Below, in pieces: positions 1 through 10,494 of a DNA stretch of 64,000 nt. Source of the stretch: Bryopsis sp. KO-2023 (Eukaryota > Chlorophyta > Ulvophyceae > Bryopsidales > Bryopsidaceae); the NCBI GenBank assembly GCA_030272585.1, contig BSYQ01000010.1, positions 248,001-312,000 on the forward strand. Direction: 5' to 3'. Both the position numbers and the translations under genes were made by a program. Positions within the stretch are counted from its first letter, which is position 1. The number at the start of each line of letters is the position of its first letter. A model generated the notes under the pieces. It worked only from the letters and a program-made list of their open reading frames with translations, had not been told where the DNA came from and searched no databases.

Positions 1-258
1 GAGGCGAAGGTTATCGGGAATTGGATGGTGAAGTCGGGGAAGAAGGCATACTCCGTCTGCATGTTGGCTCTCTCTCGCTGGGCAGCTCTGCGCTGTTCCC
101 CGCTCCGTTCAGACATGATCCTTCGCAAGGGGGCCTGCCTGCGCCGAGGGTACCCCTCAGTGTCGTTGATGCAAGGTTGTCCATCAAAGTCCATGGGCCA
201 CCTGTCCATCAATGGAGGTCTGGGGTTTGCCTGCCTCTGACCACCATGACCACCATGA
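1..258 (-). pseudogene. Unrecognised host gene, Gly-rich exon, downstream piece (runs off window start)
   Basis: Read on the minus strand, this is the continuation of the exon that starts at 33,546 and is interrupted by elements C and A. After the TSD of element A the frame reads through Gly/His/Gln repeats (GGHGGQRQANPRP) into a segment containing MDRWPMDFDGQPCINDTEG and then TEYAFFPDFTIQFPI. It stays open to base 1. I do not recognise the family. The frame is continuous across both insertion sites when one TSD copy is counted, so the exon was open before the retroelements arrived. As it stands the gene is split by about 32 kb of transposons and is probably inactive, unless the transposons are spliced out as an intron. 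Confidence 0.6.
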
Positions 259-721
259 TGTAAAGACTGCGCTGTAGACTGCGACTCTGAAGCAGTCTGC
301 CAGCCTGAAACAACAGCCTAGAAGGCTGCAACAAGTTCTGACACGAGAGAACGAGAGAGAGAGAGTGTTCAACCCCAAAATCGAGTTACAAGAATACCCT
401 GAGGTGCTGCCCAAATACCCTAGGCTGCACCTCTGATCCAAACTGATCGTTCAAGGTCCTATCCATCAACATGACCTGACAGTCTGCCTCAGTGTCAGGT
501 CCCCTGTCTGAAACCTTCTGAGCTGCCAGCCCTGCAGAAAAGCGTCTGCTGAGCTGTCAGCCCCCATTCACAGATCTAAGGGTTCCGCCCTGCTGCAGCA
601 AACCGGCTGCAGCATTGCTGGTTCCCTAGAACTGCAGGCCTGTCAGTTCCCCTGAACTGCAGGTCTGCCAGTTCTCTGAACTGAGGATCTGACAGTTCCC
701 CTGAACTGTAGAATCCTTACA
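259..721 (-). repeat. LTR of element A (3' LTR in element orientation)
   Basis: 463 bp, begins TGTAAAG and ends CCTTACA, with a (GA)n stretch near 345-370. The matching copy is at 22,292-22,754. In minus orientation the purine-rich GATGGGGAGGAA (722-733 on plus) directly precedes it and serves as the polypurine tract. Confidence 0.95.
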
Positions 722-733
722 TTCCTCCCCATC
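722..733 (-). other. Polypurine tract of element A
   Basis: Minus strand GATGGGGAGGAA, all purines except one T, directly abutting the LTR. This is the expected plus-strand primer site. Confidence 0.75.
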
Positions 734-1656
734 TAGTTGGCAGTAGTCCCTTACTGCCCCAAGAGATTATAATAACAACCTTTGCCCCTTTTTGGATGTC
801 AACTTTTTTTTTTTTAACTTTTCTTCCACAGAAAATGGGTTTCAAAAGTGATTATGTTAATATAAGGAAGTCAAAACAGTTCTTCAAAAATACTGTGTCA
901 GGAAATTGTCCTAATGCAATAGAAACCCAAAATGCACTGAAAAACCAATTGGTAACACCCTTGCTGGAAAATTACAACCTGAAGTGTTTGTTTCTGCCAC
1001 CATCCTGCACTACCCAGAAAATCCAGAAAACTGCCTTATGAAAAACTCAAGGCAACAAAGAAATCATAACCAGTGTTCTGCCTTCCCTAGAAGATTTTCC
1101 TACAGCCAACAAGGTCAGCTGAGACACCAAAACTTCTTGGCAAACAAAAAAAAACCCCTTTTCCTGCAGAATACCTGAATCACCTGATTACCCAATCTAT
1201 TGCAAACTCTGTACAATAAAAACCCATTTGACTGGACTTCCCTCAAAGGTCACCATGCAATTCTTTACTCCCCCTTTGGCTAATTCAGTAACTCTTATTT
1301 CAGATTGCAGATATGGAATCCTCTAGCAATAACATCTTACCCCTGCTGGACTTGCAATGTATCAACAGGTGAACCATTTTCATAACCAAAACAGGTTGCA
1401 GAAGAACTTCAGAGTTTTCATCTCAACCTGACCAGAAACTGCAAAAAGATCCTTGTCCACCTCCAACACACTGATCACCAGAAACTGGACAGCCCTAAGG
1501 GTTTAACCCTGCCTGAAAAATTCCACTTCCAACACACTGATCACCAGAAACTGGACAGCCCCAAATCACCAACTCTTTCACTGCACCCACTGAGCAAATC
1601 ACATTCAATCCTGCCACATTCAACTCCCATGGTCACACCTCCTGTCGATTCCTGCC
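734..1656 (-). other. Non-coding 3' region of element A between ORF3 and PPT
   Basis: AT-richer sequence with no supportable gene. A short segment near 1,465-1,495 (ccaacacactgatcaccaga, followed by aactggacagccc) is repeated at 1,528-1,560. The small ORFs here have no recognisable domain. Confidence 0.6.
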
Positions 1657-2233
1657 TCAGGTCGCCGGACGTTTCAAGCCCCTCTTTGGCGCAAGCGCGG
1701 GCACACTCCAGCGGACCTCTCGCAGCGGCACGCAATCACGATTGGTTCGTCCCGGGGAGGCTGGTTGCGTCGGCAGGGGTGGACTGACGAGCGCGATTCG
1801 CAAGGACGTCAGCACCAGACCTGGGCCCGACCGGACCGGCAGCGAAAAACCGGTCCGGTCCGGTCCAACCTGTCCATGGACCGGCTGACCTGTCCGGTCC
1901 TGTCCGGTCCAACGAAAAAACGCCGGTCCTTGCAAGACCGGACAGGTTGTGACCTGTCCGGTCCTGTCCACTCCGGTCCAGTCAACCTCGGAAATCTGCA
2001 GAAATTTGGACCGGTTTTCTGACAGATTTTCCGTTTTTAGACAGGTCACACCCACATTTCGCCTTTATTAGACCGGCGATGTGACCTGTCTAAAACCGGA
2101 ACGACCCTGTCTTGACAGGGTTGTTCTCCTGTTTTAGACCGGCTCCAGGTCGGTCTGGACAGGTGGGCTGCCTGTCCAGACCGACCTGGAGCCTGTCTAG
2201 AACAGGTCGCACAATTAAGCACTTTTAACGTGC

Positions 2234-2733
2234 TAATTGTGTATCAATCGATTGGGAACTGATTCAATTGATTAAAGAACAAAGTCTTATTTATTATATG
2301 CATTTTTAATGCATGAATGACGTGAGCCAAGCCCACCAGCCACCGACTAGAGGGAGTCGGTCGACTCAAGGAGGATTCGAACCCGGGTTGGCTAAGCCCG
2401 AGTCGAAGACACTATCACTAGTGGACCCCACCACAGGGACGCTCAAAAGGGGGCCGTTACTTTTAAGTACCCGTTTAATTTTGGAAAATTAAACGGGTAC
2501 TTAAAAGTAACGGCCCCCTTTTGAGCGTCCCTGTGGTGGGGTCCACTAGTGATAGTGTCTTCGACTCGGGCTTAGCCAACCCGGGTTCGAATCCTCCTTG
2601 AGTCGACCGACTCCCTCTAGTCGGTGGCTGGTGGGCTTGGCTCACGTCATTCATGCATTAAAAATGCATATAATAAATAAGACTTTGTTCTTTAATCAAT
2701 TGAATCAGTTCCCAATCGATTAACACATTAAAA
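2234..2733. repeat. Giant near-perfect palindrome at the core of M1
   Basis: The two arms of about 250 nt are reverse complements with only a few differences at the outer ends. They meet at AATTTTGGAAAATT (2,477-2,490). Each arm contains one tRNA-like unit, so the DNA or a transcript could form a hairpin about 250 bp long. Confidence 0.9.
2525..2600 (+). other. tRNA-like pol III unit (plus-arm copy; mirror copy on minus strand at 2,367-2,442)
   Basis: A perfect B-box GGTTCGAATCC lies at 2,584-2,594 (mirror 2,373-2,383), preceded by an A-box-like CCACTAGTGATAGTG at about 2,542-2,556. The putative T-stem (CCGGG/CCTCC) does not pair well, so this is a tRNA-derived sequence rather than a convincing functional tRNA gene. 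Confidence 0.55.
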
Positions 2734-3670
2734 AGTGTTTAATTGTGTGACCTGTTTTAGACAGGTGCCAGGTCGGTCTGGACAGGCGGCCCACCTGTCC
2801 AGACCGACTTGGAGTCGGTCTAAAACAGGTCATATTGGGCGTCACATCGGTCTAAAACAGGGTCACACCGGTCTAAAACAGGTCACACCGGTATGACCGT
2901 ACTAGACAGGCGACAACCTGTCTGGAAAGGTCAAATCCGGTCCAGAAAGGTCAAATCCGGTCTAGAAAAGGTGGCCTTTACTAGACCGGATTTGACCTTT
3001 CTTGGACCGGATTTGACCTTTCCAGACCGGATTTGACCTGTCTAAGAAAGGTCAAATCCGGTCCAGAAAGTGGTTGCCGGTCCTGTCCGGTCCGGTCCAA
3101 CGGGTCGGCGCCCAGGTCTGGTCAGCACCCTCGGCGCCATGGCCGTGTGCACCCGAAGCTGGCACAGCCATACTATGGACGTGATCGGAAATGATCGGCC
3201 GTTCATTTTCGATGTCAGGACAGGTCGTTTCACTGATCTGACCTGACACGATCTCGTTCCACATGATTCTAAAAATGATCGGTTTTTTTTTTTTTTTTTT
3301 TTACCGATCATGATCGATGATCGTGATCGTGATCGGCCGATTAAAACCTGATCGATGATCGTGATCGGCCGATCAAAGCCTGATCGTGATCGGGATCGGG
3401 CTTCCGATTATCGATCTGATCGGCAGCTCCGATCACGACCACGATCACGATCAAGCGTCGCGACCTGTCGGCACGTGATCGGTCGATCAAGATCGGTGAA
3501 ACGCCGATTGATCGGCCGTTGATCCGATCAGCTCCGACCATGATCGGCCATGGATCAATTGATCGGAATTTAATTTAAGATTCCGATCATGATCGGTCCC
3601 ATAATCAATTGATCGGTCAATTGATCGGTCTTACGAAAATGTCCACAAGTCACCACCCGAAGGTGTTTCT

Positions 3671-3762
3671 GGAGGTGTAAGGATTCGAACCTAGGACCTC
3701 ACTGACTAGAATCAAGCAAATCGACGCTTAGACCACTCTGAGCTGCGGTTAGAGTGTGCTCC
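3671..3762 (-). other. tRNA-like unit, minus arm of M2
   Basis: This is the opposed copy of the unit at 3,817-3,908, with about ten scattered differences. On the minus strand it has a perfect B-box GGTTCGAATCC and an A-box-like AGCTCAGAGTGGTCTAAGC, and it ends ACACCTCC. Confidence 0.5.
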
Positions 3763-3816
3763 GTGTCATTATATACCTGATCAGTCAGTCCGACAAACTG
3801 AGGTATATAATAACAC

Positions 3817-3908
3817 GGAGGACCTAGTGATCGTGGTTCAGGGTGGTCCAAGCGTTGATTTGCTTGATTCCAGTCAGTGAGGTCCTAGGTTCGAACCCTT
3901 ACACCTCC
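3817..3908 (+). other. tRNA-like unit, class II (long variable arm) layout; plus arm of M2
   Basis: It starts GGAGGACC and ends ACACCTCC, allowing an acceptor-like GGAGG/CCTCC pairing. The A-box region is TGGTTCAGGGTGGTCCAAGC and the B-box GGTTCGAACCC (3,888-3,898). About 92 nt fits a Ser/Leu-type tRNA with a long variable arm. I cannot assign an anticodon with confidence. Confidence 0.5.
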
Positions 3909-5155
3909 AGAAACACCTTCGGGTGGTGACTTGTGGGCATTTGTGATGGACCGATCAATTGACCGATCAATTGATCATGGGACCGATCATGATCGGAATC
4001 AATTGATCATGATACCGATCTGATCGGCAGCTCCGATCCCGATCACGATCTCGATCAAGCGTCGCACCCTGTCGGTACCTGATCGGCAGTTTTTGATCGA
4101 CCGATCACGATCAGGCCGATCAAAAACTGCCGATCAGGTTGGGCGACCGATCAGATCGGTGATCGGCCGATCGTGATCGATGATCGGCCCTGCCAGACCT
4201 GATCGGCGACCGATCAGATCGGTGATCGGCCGATCACGATCATGATCGGTCTCCCGGTTGATCGGAGACCGATCTGATCGTGATCGGATCCATAGTATGG
4301 GCACAGCCCACACTCTTTCGCTGCATCCACCGAGACCCCCTTTCGCGTTTCGCTGAGTTGTCCGACCACGTCCAAGCTCCCGTCTGGGTTCGTCCTCTCC
4401 ACCATCACATCTGGCGCGTACCAGAGTCTCTGGACACAGAGGTCTCTGCAGCATATCCGGTGCTTCCCACATGGAAGCTCCCGCACTGGTGCCCCAAGAG
4501 ATCGCGCCGTCTTGAAGCAGAGCGAACAGCCGCGCCCCGTTTCTTTCAGCGCCGTCTCCATCTCACTCTTTTGGCCTGCTGCAGGTTTTTCTGGTTCAGG
4601 GAGCCCTGTGTCCAGGAAGCCGAAGGACAACTCCTCTTCGGAATCCAACCGCGTGACCGGCATGCTCCTCGCCCACTCTCGCCAAGCTTTCAGCTCACTC
4701 TCGGCAGCACTCAGAGACCCTTGCAGCTTCAACTTTTCCTGCTCCACCTTTTGACACTTGCTCCTCAGCCTTTCCAACTCCGCAACGTCGACTGCCCTCT
4801 TCCGCAGGACCTGCACAGCCTCCTCAAACGCCACAACCTCATCTGCCCCCTTGATCACGTCGGCTTTCTCCACCGCTGCCGCAGGGATAACCACAGGGGC
4901 AGCCTCTGCTGGCTCACTGCTGCTGGCGGGGGTTGAGACGATAAGGGCGGCCTGGTTTGCTGGTTGCTGATCCATGTTGATTCCTTTTTTTTCTTTTCGA
5001 ACGATAGGCTCCTCTTTCTCTCTTCCTGCTCTGCGCACGTAACTTGCTAGACAGTTTCCGACTCCAGTATACTGCACACCTATTTCTGTTTCTGTCAGGG
5101 GTTGCTTCAGTCTGTCAGAGACATCAACCTGTCACCTCTGCTTGATCTAGTCCTT

Positions 5156-7646
5156 TCAGCTTCTTATCTCAAACTCACGTAACTTGTCCAGTGCGTTTCG
5201 CAAGTTTCTGGCAGGTTCCCAGGTGTCCTCCGATTGATCATAACCCTGCCACCTGACAAGGTACTGCTTCCTGCCCCTGACAGTCCTATCTGCCAGAATC
5301 CTGTCAACCAGGTACTCCTCTTGGCCTGCCACCATTTCAGGCTCAGGGTGCCTCCCTGTCAGGAAAGCTGCCCTCCTGATCTTCGAAAGCAGGTTTCAGC
5401 TTGGACACATGGAAGGTGTTATGAATTTTCCAATGACCTGGCAGCCTCAGCCTGACTGCAACTTCAGATAACCTCTTCAGAACTACAAAAGGTCCACAGT
5501 ATTTTGCAGTCAATTTCCTGCTCAACACCTGTGGTAGGGGTAAGTCCTTCGTGGCGAGAAAAACTTTGTCGCCCGGCTGAAAGCCCCCTCCCCTTCTGTT
5601 TTCGTCCGCCCCCTGGCGTTGACGTGCCTGAGCAGAAGCAATGTTCCTTCTGCAGGTTTGCAATGCAGTCTGCCAAGTAGACCACCAATCATCCACTGCA
5701 GGGCAAGCTGTAGCAGCTACAGCACTTGCAGGAGTTCTGGGTTGTTGTCCATTCATCAAATAGAAAGGAGAAAACCCAGTTGTAGCATTTATGCTGGAAT
5801 TGTATGCAAATTCTGCAGCATCCAAATGCGTATCCCAGTCTGTGCCTGCAGGTTTTACATAACTGCGCAGAATTTCCTGCACTGTTCTGTTAGCTCGCTC
5901 AGTCTGACCATCTGTCTCAGGATGATAACTGCTAGACATTGCTAACCGAGTGCCTGCCTTCTTCCAAAGAGCCCTCCAAAAATTGCTAGTGAAACGACTA
6001 TCCCGATCAGAAACAATTTCTTGAGGCAATCCAAAGAAACGAACCACATGTTGGAAAAACAAATCTGCTACCCCTGCAGCAGTAACTGTCTGCTTTGTTG
6101 GAATGAGTCTGATCATTTTTGTGAATCGATCCACAACCACCAGCAAATAATCTGACCCTTTCTGAGTCCTTGGCAAAGGTCCAACAAAGTCCAATGAGAC
6201 ACTAGTCCACCTGCCATCTGGAATTGGCAAGGGCTGCAGCTTACCCAAAGGCTTCTGAGTAGAGGCCTTGTTTCGTTGGCAGGGAATGCAATTCCTCACA
6301 TACTTCTGCACAGATCCTGAAATGAGTGGCCAGAAGTAATACTGCTGAACCCTGTGCAGGGTCTTCCTCCTGCCCAGATGTCCTGCCAATGCAGACTCAT
6401 GGCAAGCATGCAGTATCTTTTCCCTGAGCCCATCTGCTTCAGGTATCCACCATTTCCAGGAATGACCAACATGCCTCCAAAGTTTCAGACCATCCCATTT
6501 CACATGTGGAGGTCTGGAAGGTGCTCCAATCAGCTGCCAACACAATGGATCCTTGTTGTAAGCTGCCAGCACTGCCTGCTGAAATTCCCGATCTGCTGTC
6601 AACCTTATCCTTGCATTCAGCTAAGGACCATGTTCCTCTGTCTGATGTGTGGCCCTGCTCAACGCATCTGCCACCACATTGTCTCTGCCTGGCCGGTACT
6701 TGATCTCGAACTTGAAGGATTGCAGGGTTTCCATCCATCTTGCCTGCCTCTGTGACAGATGAGGCTGGGTGTGCAAAAATTTTAGAGGTGCATGATCGGT
6801 GTGCACGGTGAACTCCTGAGCATCCAAGTAGTGCCTCCACACTTTCAGAGCATGCACCACAGCCAACAGCTCCTTTTCATGAGTCGCATAGTTGAGCTCT
6901 GCCGGTTGCAGTTTCCTGCTTTCATATGCCACTGGTTGCTGACCCTGCCCCTGGTCCTGTGTTAGGACTGCTCCAATAGCATAGTCTGAGGCATCTGTGA
7001 TCACCTCGAATCTCAGACTTGGGTCCGGCACCAAAAGCACTGGTGCAGACATTAACGCCTCCTTGACATCCTGCATTGCTGCAGCTTCTGCCTCAGTCCA
7101 TTTCCACACTGCCTCCTTTTTCAATAGAGCAGTGAGTGGTTTGGCTCTTGCAGAAAAATCCTTGATGAATCTTCTGTAATAGTTTGCCAATCCCAGAAAT
7201 GACCTGAGATCCTTCACTGAAGTCAAAGGTGGCCAGTCCCTGATGACCTGCACCTTACCCTGCAACACCTGTACTCCTGCAGCACTCAACTCATGCCCCA
7301 GAAACTCAACTTGCTCCTTGCAGATTTCACATTTGGAAGCTGAAGCATATAATTTTTGCTCCCTCAATCTCTGCATAACCTTTTTCAAGTGAACCTTGTG
7401 TTCTGCCCAACTCTTGCTAAAAATCAAGATGTCATCTAAGTAAACGATGCAGAAGGCATCCAGAAAATCATGTAACACATGATTCATTGTGTTCATGAAG
7501 GTGGCAGGAGCATTTGTCAGCCCAAAAGGAAGAACAATGTACTCGTAGAGGCCATACCTGGTGCGGAAGGCCGTTTTCTCACAGTCTGCAGGGTCCAACC
7601 GCACCTGATGGTAGCCTGCGCAGAGATCAATTTTGCTGAAGCAGCG
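5156..7646 (-). pseudogene. Element A pol, downstream part: RT (C-half), RNase H, integrase, chromodomain
   Basis: The frame resumes just after the TSD of element B with [18 protein letters not shown] and continues through the RT catalytic motif [11 protein letters not shown], RNase H ([14 protein letters not shown]) and the primer-grip region. Then come the integrase zinc finger (HESALAGHLG ... CIPCQRNK) and the DD35E core (LDFVGPLP, IVSDRDSRFTS, SYHPETDGQTERANR). A chromodomain (EEYLVDRILADR ... RWQGYDQSEDTWEP) lies at about 5,180-5,330. Lesions are an in-frame TAG at 6,621-6,623 between RNase H and integrase, and a one-base frameshift near 5,345 that puts the chromodomain out of frame with integrase. 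The frame is otherwise open, so decay is recent. Confidence 0.9.
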
Positions 7647-7680
7647 TGATAAGGGGGTCTAGGACCCCGAGACACAAGCA

Positions 7681-7717
<37 letters not shown>

Positions 7718-7821
7718 TCACTGGGAAGATTAATTTTTACAGGAGGGCCCCCTGCCCTATAAACCCTGTCGTACATCCCATTGTACTACACAATACCCCT
7801 AAACCCGAGTTACTACTATCA
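7647..7821 (-). repeat. LTR of element B (3' LTR in element orientation)
   Basis: TGATAAG...CTATCA, with a CA/GA microsatellite. The same sequence is at 18,146-18,320. In minus orientation it is preceded by the polypurine tract GTGGGGGGGGGGGACAAAT. Confidence 0.95.
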
Positions 7822-7857
7822 ATTTGTCCCCCCCCCCACGAGAGGGTGTCCACACCC
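7822..7857 (-). other. Polypurine tract and upstream hairpin of element B
   Basis: Minus strand: a G-run with GACAAAT abuts the LTR. Just upstream, at 7,844-7,857, lies GGGTGTGGACACCC, with stem GGGTGT/ACACCC. The identical 14-mer lies at the same place in element C (23,002-23,015). Confidence 0.75.
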
Positions 7858-8106
7858 GGCACAACCCTGGAAAGAAAGAAAGAAAAAGGTCGAACTAGAA
7901 TAAAAAGAAACCCCAAACAAACCCACAACAAAAACCCCAACTAAAGGTCAGACTAAACCCCAAACAAACCGAGGAAAAATCCCAAACCAAACCCATGCTC
8001 AACCCCACAGAAAAACCCCGTTCTGTCTTGAGGCTTGGTCTCTGGCTTGGACGGTAGCTTTGGTCTCCGGCTTGGTCTGCTTTTCGTTGTCACTCCAGAA
8101 CCCATC

Positions 8107-9855
8107 TCAGCCGCCAGCTGGTTGTTCAGCTGGTTCATCGACTGGCTCTGCCACTAAGTCGATCGGAGGCTCGTCCTCTTCCACATCCAAAGGAGGGAAA
8201 TCCTCATCCAAAGGTGGAGGAAGAGGTCCCAAAGACGAGGGCTCCGAGGATGGACTCCTGCTGGACACGGAAGGACTTTTTCCTTCGTCCTGTTCTGGAT
8301 CCTGTTCTCCTTTTGTTTCTGGTTCGGGTGTTCTCTCTTTTTCCTGCTTCTCATACTCCTCCGCCCACTTTTTCACCAACGGACCCAAGCGCTTCAGGGC
8401 AAGGCCTTTCGGAAAGCCCATGTCCCTTCTCAAGCACTGATAGCACTCGGTGAGAGTCTGGGTCGTGGGTGGAGCCTGAAGGAGTGGCTGGAAGTCTGGC
8501 TCCCGCATGTCCAAATGTAGGTCCTTCAGCTGAACCTGTGGCGGGTCGATTCGCTGCTCCTGCCACACCCCGTATAAGCGCACGAGGATAATCATGAGGT
8601 TCCAGTGGGTTCGGCACACCGTGTGGCTCGTGCATGTGGTGATCACGTAGCTATCCGCCAGCGCCGGCGGCGAATAGCACCACAAGCAGATCGGTGGCTT
8701 TTCCCCACGCCTGTCCTTGAACCTCTTGGACATGTCGGCGAGCGCCTCCTCTTCCTCTCTCTCCTTCCTTTTCTTGGGCGCTGACTTTTCGTCGGTCTTT
8801 CCACCGGTCTGTCCCCCGGTCAGATCGCGGATTCTCCTTGGTTGTGGCTCTGAGATCATATCGTCGGCGACGTCGGGAATTTCAAAGTGCCCCGGTGCAC
8901 GACTTCTGATTCTCTCCAGCGTTCTGTCCACCTGCGTATAGTCATACCCGGCTAGCCGGTGGTTAACCGGAACGTTCCCTTTGCCGTAGTAGACAGGCTC
9001 CTCTCCGTCTCTGATCGCAGCAGCAGCTCCAGCACCCTGCGTGATGATGTCGTCCATCGTCGCCCGACAAAGGTTTTCCACATAGTCCCCAAGGCGTGCG
9101 GGAACGCTGTGGAGCAACCGGCTCATCAACCCGGACGGTGCCTCAGACGAGTACACAGCCGTTTGCCAGGCCGACCTTTCGTCTGTGGACGTCAGGTGCG
9201 GCTGCTGTTTCGTCAACTGCGACTGCAGCTTTTTCTGCGTCTGGTTCGCAGTGTCGAGTTCCTTTTGAAGCTGCCTCAGCTCCTGTTCGGCTGTTCCCCT
9301 CGCTTGTTGAGCGATTTTTAGATCGTGTTCAAGTTGGCTAACTTGATTGCAGAGTCGTTGAGCTGCACCCTCAAACTTTTTCAAGTGCTTCTCTGCCTGA
9401 TCCGCCCGCGCGCGTTGTGCGTCGCGTTCTGCACGGAGTTCCAACACATCGTCTTGTAACCGTTGACACCTAGCTTGGAGAGTAGCTGGGTCGGCGTCCC
9501 GGTCGAGTGTTTTTCCTGTTCTGGAACTAGGTTTTTCCGGCAGTTCTGTCGGTGGACGGATCACGATCTTTGAGGTGCCTTTCAGCAACGATGTTTCGAA
9601 GTTCCGAAGTTTCGAAAGCACCGAAGGAGCTGGGAGAGTTTTCATGAGTTTCGCCTTAGGAGGTGGTGTGATAAGTGGTTTGGGTTCCCCTCTGGGTGGG
9701 CAAGCGTCGGCGAGAGTTCCACTTTTTCCTTTTCCGCCTTTCTCGCCGCCACTGCCTTTCGTTTTTCCGCTGCCACCCAGTTGTTTTCCACTTGACTCCT
9801 TTCCCTCAACCGCCTTATCACCACTGCGCCACATGATCGGGCTGTGCTTTGGCAT
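8107..9855 (-). CDS. ORF3 of element B: charged N-terminus, coiled coil, RING-like Cys/His domain
   Basis: The start is taken at Met 9,855 (MPKHSPIMW). An upstream in-frame Met at 9,951 would add 32 residues including a Lys run. The order is: a Gly/Ser/Lys-rich segment, a long predicted coiled coil (heptad-rich RCQRLQDDVLELRAERDAQR onward, about 100 residues), a middle region, a basic KKRKEREEEE stretch, then a Cys/His cluster (CLWC, 14 residues, CTSHTVCRTHW), about 75 residues, CYQC, and a Glu/Pro/Ser-rich acidic tail. It lies in the env position downstream of pol but shows no signal peptide or membrane segment, so an envelope role is unlikely. The same architecture occurs in A and C. The function is unknown; Gag-like self-assembly, RNA binding or ubiquitin-ligase-like activity are guesses. 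Confidence 0.75.
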   Translation of the reverse strand: MPKHSPIMWRSGDKAVEGKESSGKQLGGSGKTKGSGGEKGGKGKSGTLADACPPRGEPKPLITPPPKAKLMKTLPAPSVLSKLRNFETSLLKGTSKIVIRPPTELPEKPSSRTGKTLDRDADPATLQARCQRLQDDVLELRAERDAQRARADQAEKHLKKFEGAAQRLCNQVSQLEHDLKIAQQARGTAEQELRQLQKELDTANQTQKKLQSQLTKQQPHLTSTDERSAWQTAVYSSEAPSGLMSRLLHSVPARLGDYVENLCRATMDDIITQGAGAAAAIRDGEEPVYYGKGNVPVNHRLAGYDYTQVDRTLERIRSRAPGHFEIPDVADDMISEPQPRRIRDLTGGQTGGKTDEKSAPKKRKEREEEEALADMSKRFKDRRGEKPPICLWCYSPPALADSYVITTCTSHTVCRTHWNLMIILVRLYGVWQEQRIDPPQVQLKDLHLDMREPDFQPLLQAPPTTQTLTECYQCLRRDMGFPKGLALKRLGPLVKKWAEEYEKQEKERTPEPETKGEQDPEQDEGKSPSVSSRSPSSEPSSLGPLPPPLDEDFPPLDVEEDEPPIDLVAEPVDEPAEQPAGG

Positions 9856-9955
9856 TCTCTTTTTTTTTTTTTTTTTTTTTGTGTTGGCTGCGCTTTGTTC
9901 TCCGACTAGTCTCCGACTTTTCTGTATGCGCGCCGAGAATAACCAGGACAAAATG

Positions 9956-10494
9956 ATCGCAAGTCCGCTTTAAGATACGCTAGGCGTATTAGCTAACGTA
10001 CCTCGGTAACGTGACACTCTATGGTGGTCGCCGTCACCACACGGGTTCGTGCCTATTTGATTTTACCCTAACTTGCTTATGTCAACTCAGTTCCACCTGC
10101 GGCGCAATCACGTGACCTCCAGGTCGGACATTAACCCATCACTTGATCCAATGTCCCCATCACCTGTTGTCAGTCGCTATGAGCGTGTGAGTTGTGCGTT
10201 AGGTAAACCTCCCCGGAAAGAAAACTGACCCCTAGCCCGTCCTGCGAACCGTCTACAGTTCTGTCACGGGAAAAGATAGCAACCCGTTCGCCGGAAAAGA
10301 TGGAAACTTTCCCTAGGAAAAGATGGAAACTTTCCCTCGGCTTTTCCGGGAGTTCTACTTGGTGCTCTTTTCCTAAGTCTTTTTGGTATCCCATCTGGAT
10401 AGCATTCCAAATCGACTTTCTCGGCTTAATATTTTTCCCCCAGCTGGAAGGATAGTATTAAGTCGAGCGTGAACAGAGTGGTAATGATCCCTGT
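9956..10494 (-). other. Spacer between pol and ORF3 of element B
   Basis: About 540 bp with no supportable gene. The repeated words GGAAAAGATGGAAACTTTCC occur near 10,290-10,335. If ORF3 is separately expressed, its splice acceptor or promoter should lie here, but none is obvious. Confidence 0.5.

Larger units (their letters stand above)
1817..3120. mobile_element. M1: foldback DNA element, CCGGTC/TGTCC-saturated, 9-bp TSD GTCAGCACC
   Basis: The 1,304-bp element has terminal inverted repeats: left AGACCTGGGCCCGACC, right end reading GGTCGGCGCCCAGGTCTG. It is flanked by GTCAGCACC at 1,808-1,816 and 3,121-3,129. The outer parts are saturated with GACCGG/CCGGTC and CCTGTC words. The centre is a very long near-perfect palindrome (about 2,234-2,733, two-base loop GG at 2,483-2,484) whose arms carry opposed tRNA-like sequences. 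No transposase is present, so it is non-autonomous. The 9-bp TSD is typical of Mutator-like (MULE) transposons; that assignment is inference. Confidence 0.85.
3170..4299. mobile_element. M2: foldback DNA element, GATCGG-saturated, 9-bp TSD GGCACAGCC
   Basis: The 1,130-bp element has terminal inverted repeats ATACTATGGA (left) and TCCATAGTAT (right). It is flanked by GGCACAGCC at 3,161-3,169 and 4,300-4,308. Nearly the whole body is built from GATCGG/CCGATC and TGATCG words, mostly self-complementary. The core (about 3,640-3,930) is an inverted pair of class-II-like tRNA sequences. It has no ORF of its own; ORFs read across it are composition artefacts. It sits inside ORF3 of element A. A partial relative lies at about 34,200-34,675. 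Confidence 0.88.
1657..4975 (-). pseudogene. ORF3 of element A: coiled coil plus RING-like zinc domain, split by M2 and M1
   Basis: The start is chosen at ATG 4,975 (MDQQPANQ), just after pol; the stop is at 1,657-1,659. The N-terminus is Ala/Pro/Val-rich. It is followed by a predicted coiled coil (about residues 60-110, ELERLRSKCQKVEQEKLK) and a Cys/His cluster: CSLC, then 15 residues, then CGKHRICC, and about 60 residues later CGLC. M2 (3,170-4,299) interrupts the ORF right after the last CxxC and M1 (1,817-3,120) 40 bp further on. The frame is continuous over both sites once one TSD copy is discounted. The Cys/His layout CxxC-x15-CxxHxxC ... CxxC recurs in the ORF3 of B and C and resembles a RING-type cross-brace. 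The RING comparison is inference; the pattern itself is seen. Confidence 0.7.

Noticed and set aside
796-1178. Plus-strand ORFs in the 3' region of element A
   Set aside because: AT-rich, short, no homology recognised; the region is non-coding in element sense.
2525-3908. Functional tRNA genes in M1 and M2
   Set aside because: Pol III boxes are present, but T-stem or anticodon stem pairing is poor or unclear, so they are called tRNA-like only.
8060-8440. Plus-strand ORFs opposite ORF3 of element B (also at 9,575-9,973 and 23,336-24,152)
   Set aside because: Antisense shadows of the minus-strand ORF3 genes; no domains.
8107-9951. Env-like protein in the env position of element B
   Set aside because: No signal peptide, membrane anchor or fusion-type segment; the protein is coiled coil plus zinc-type cluster.
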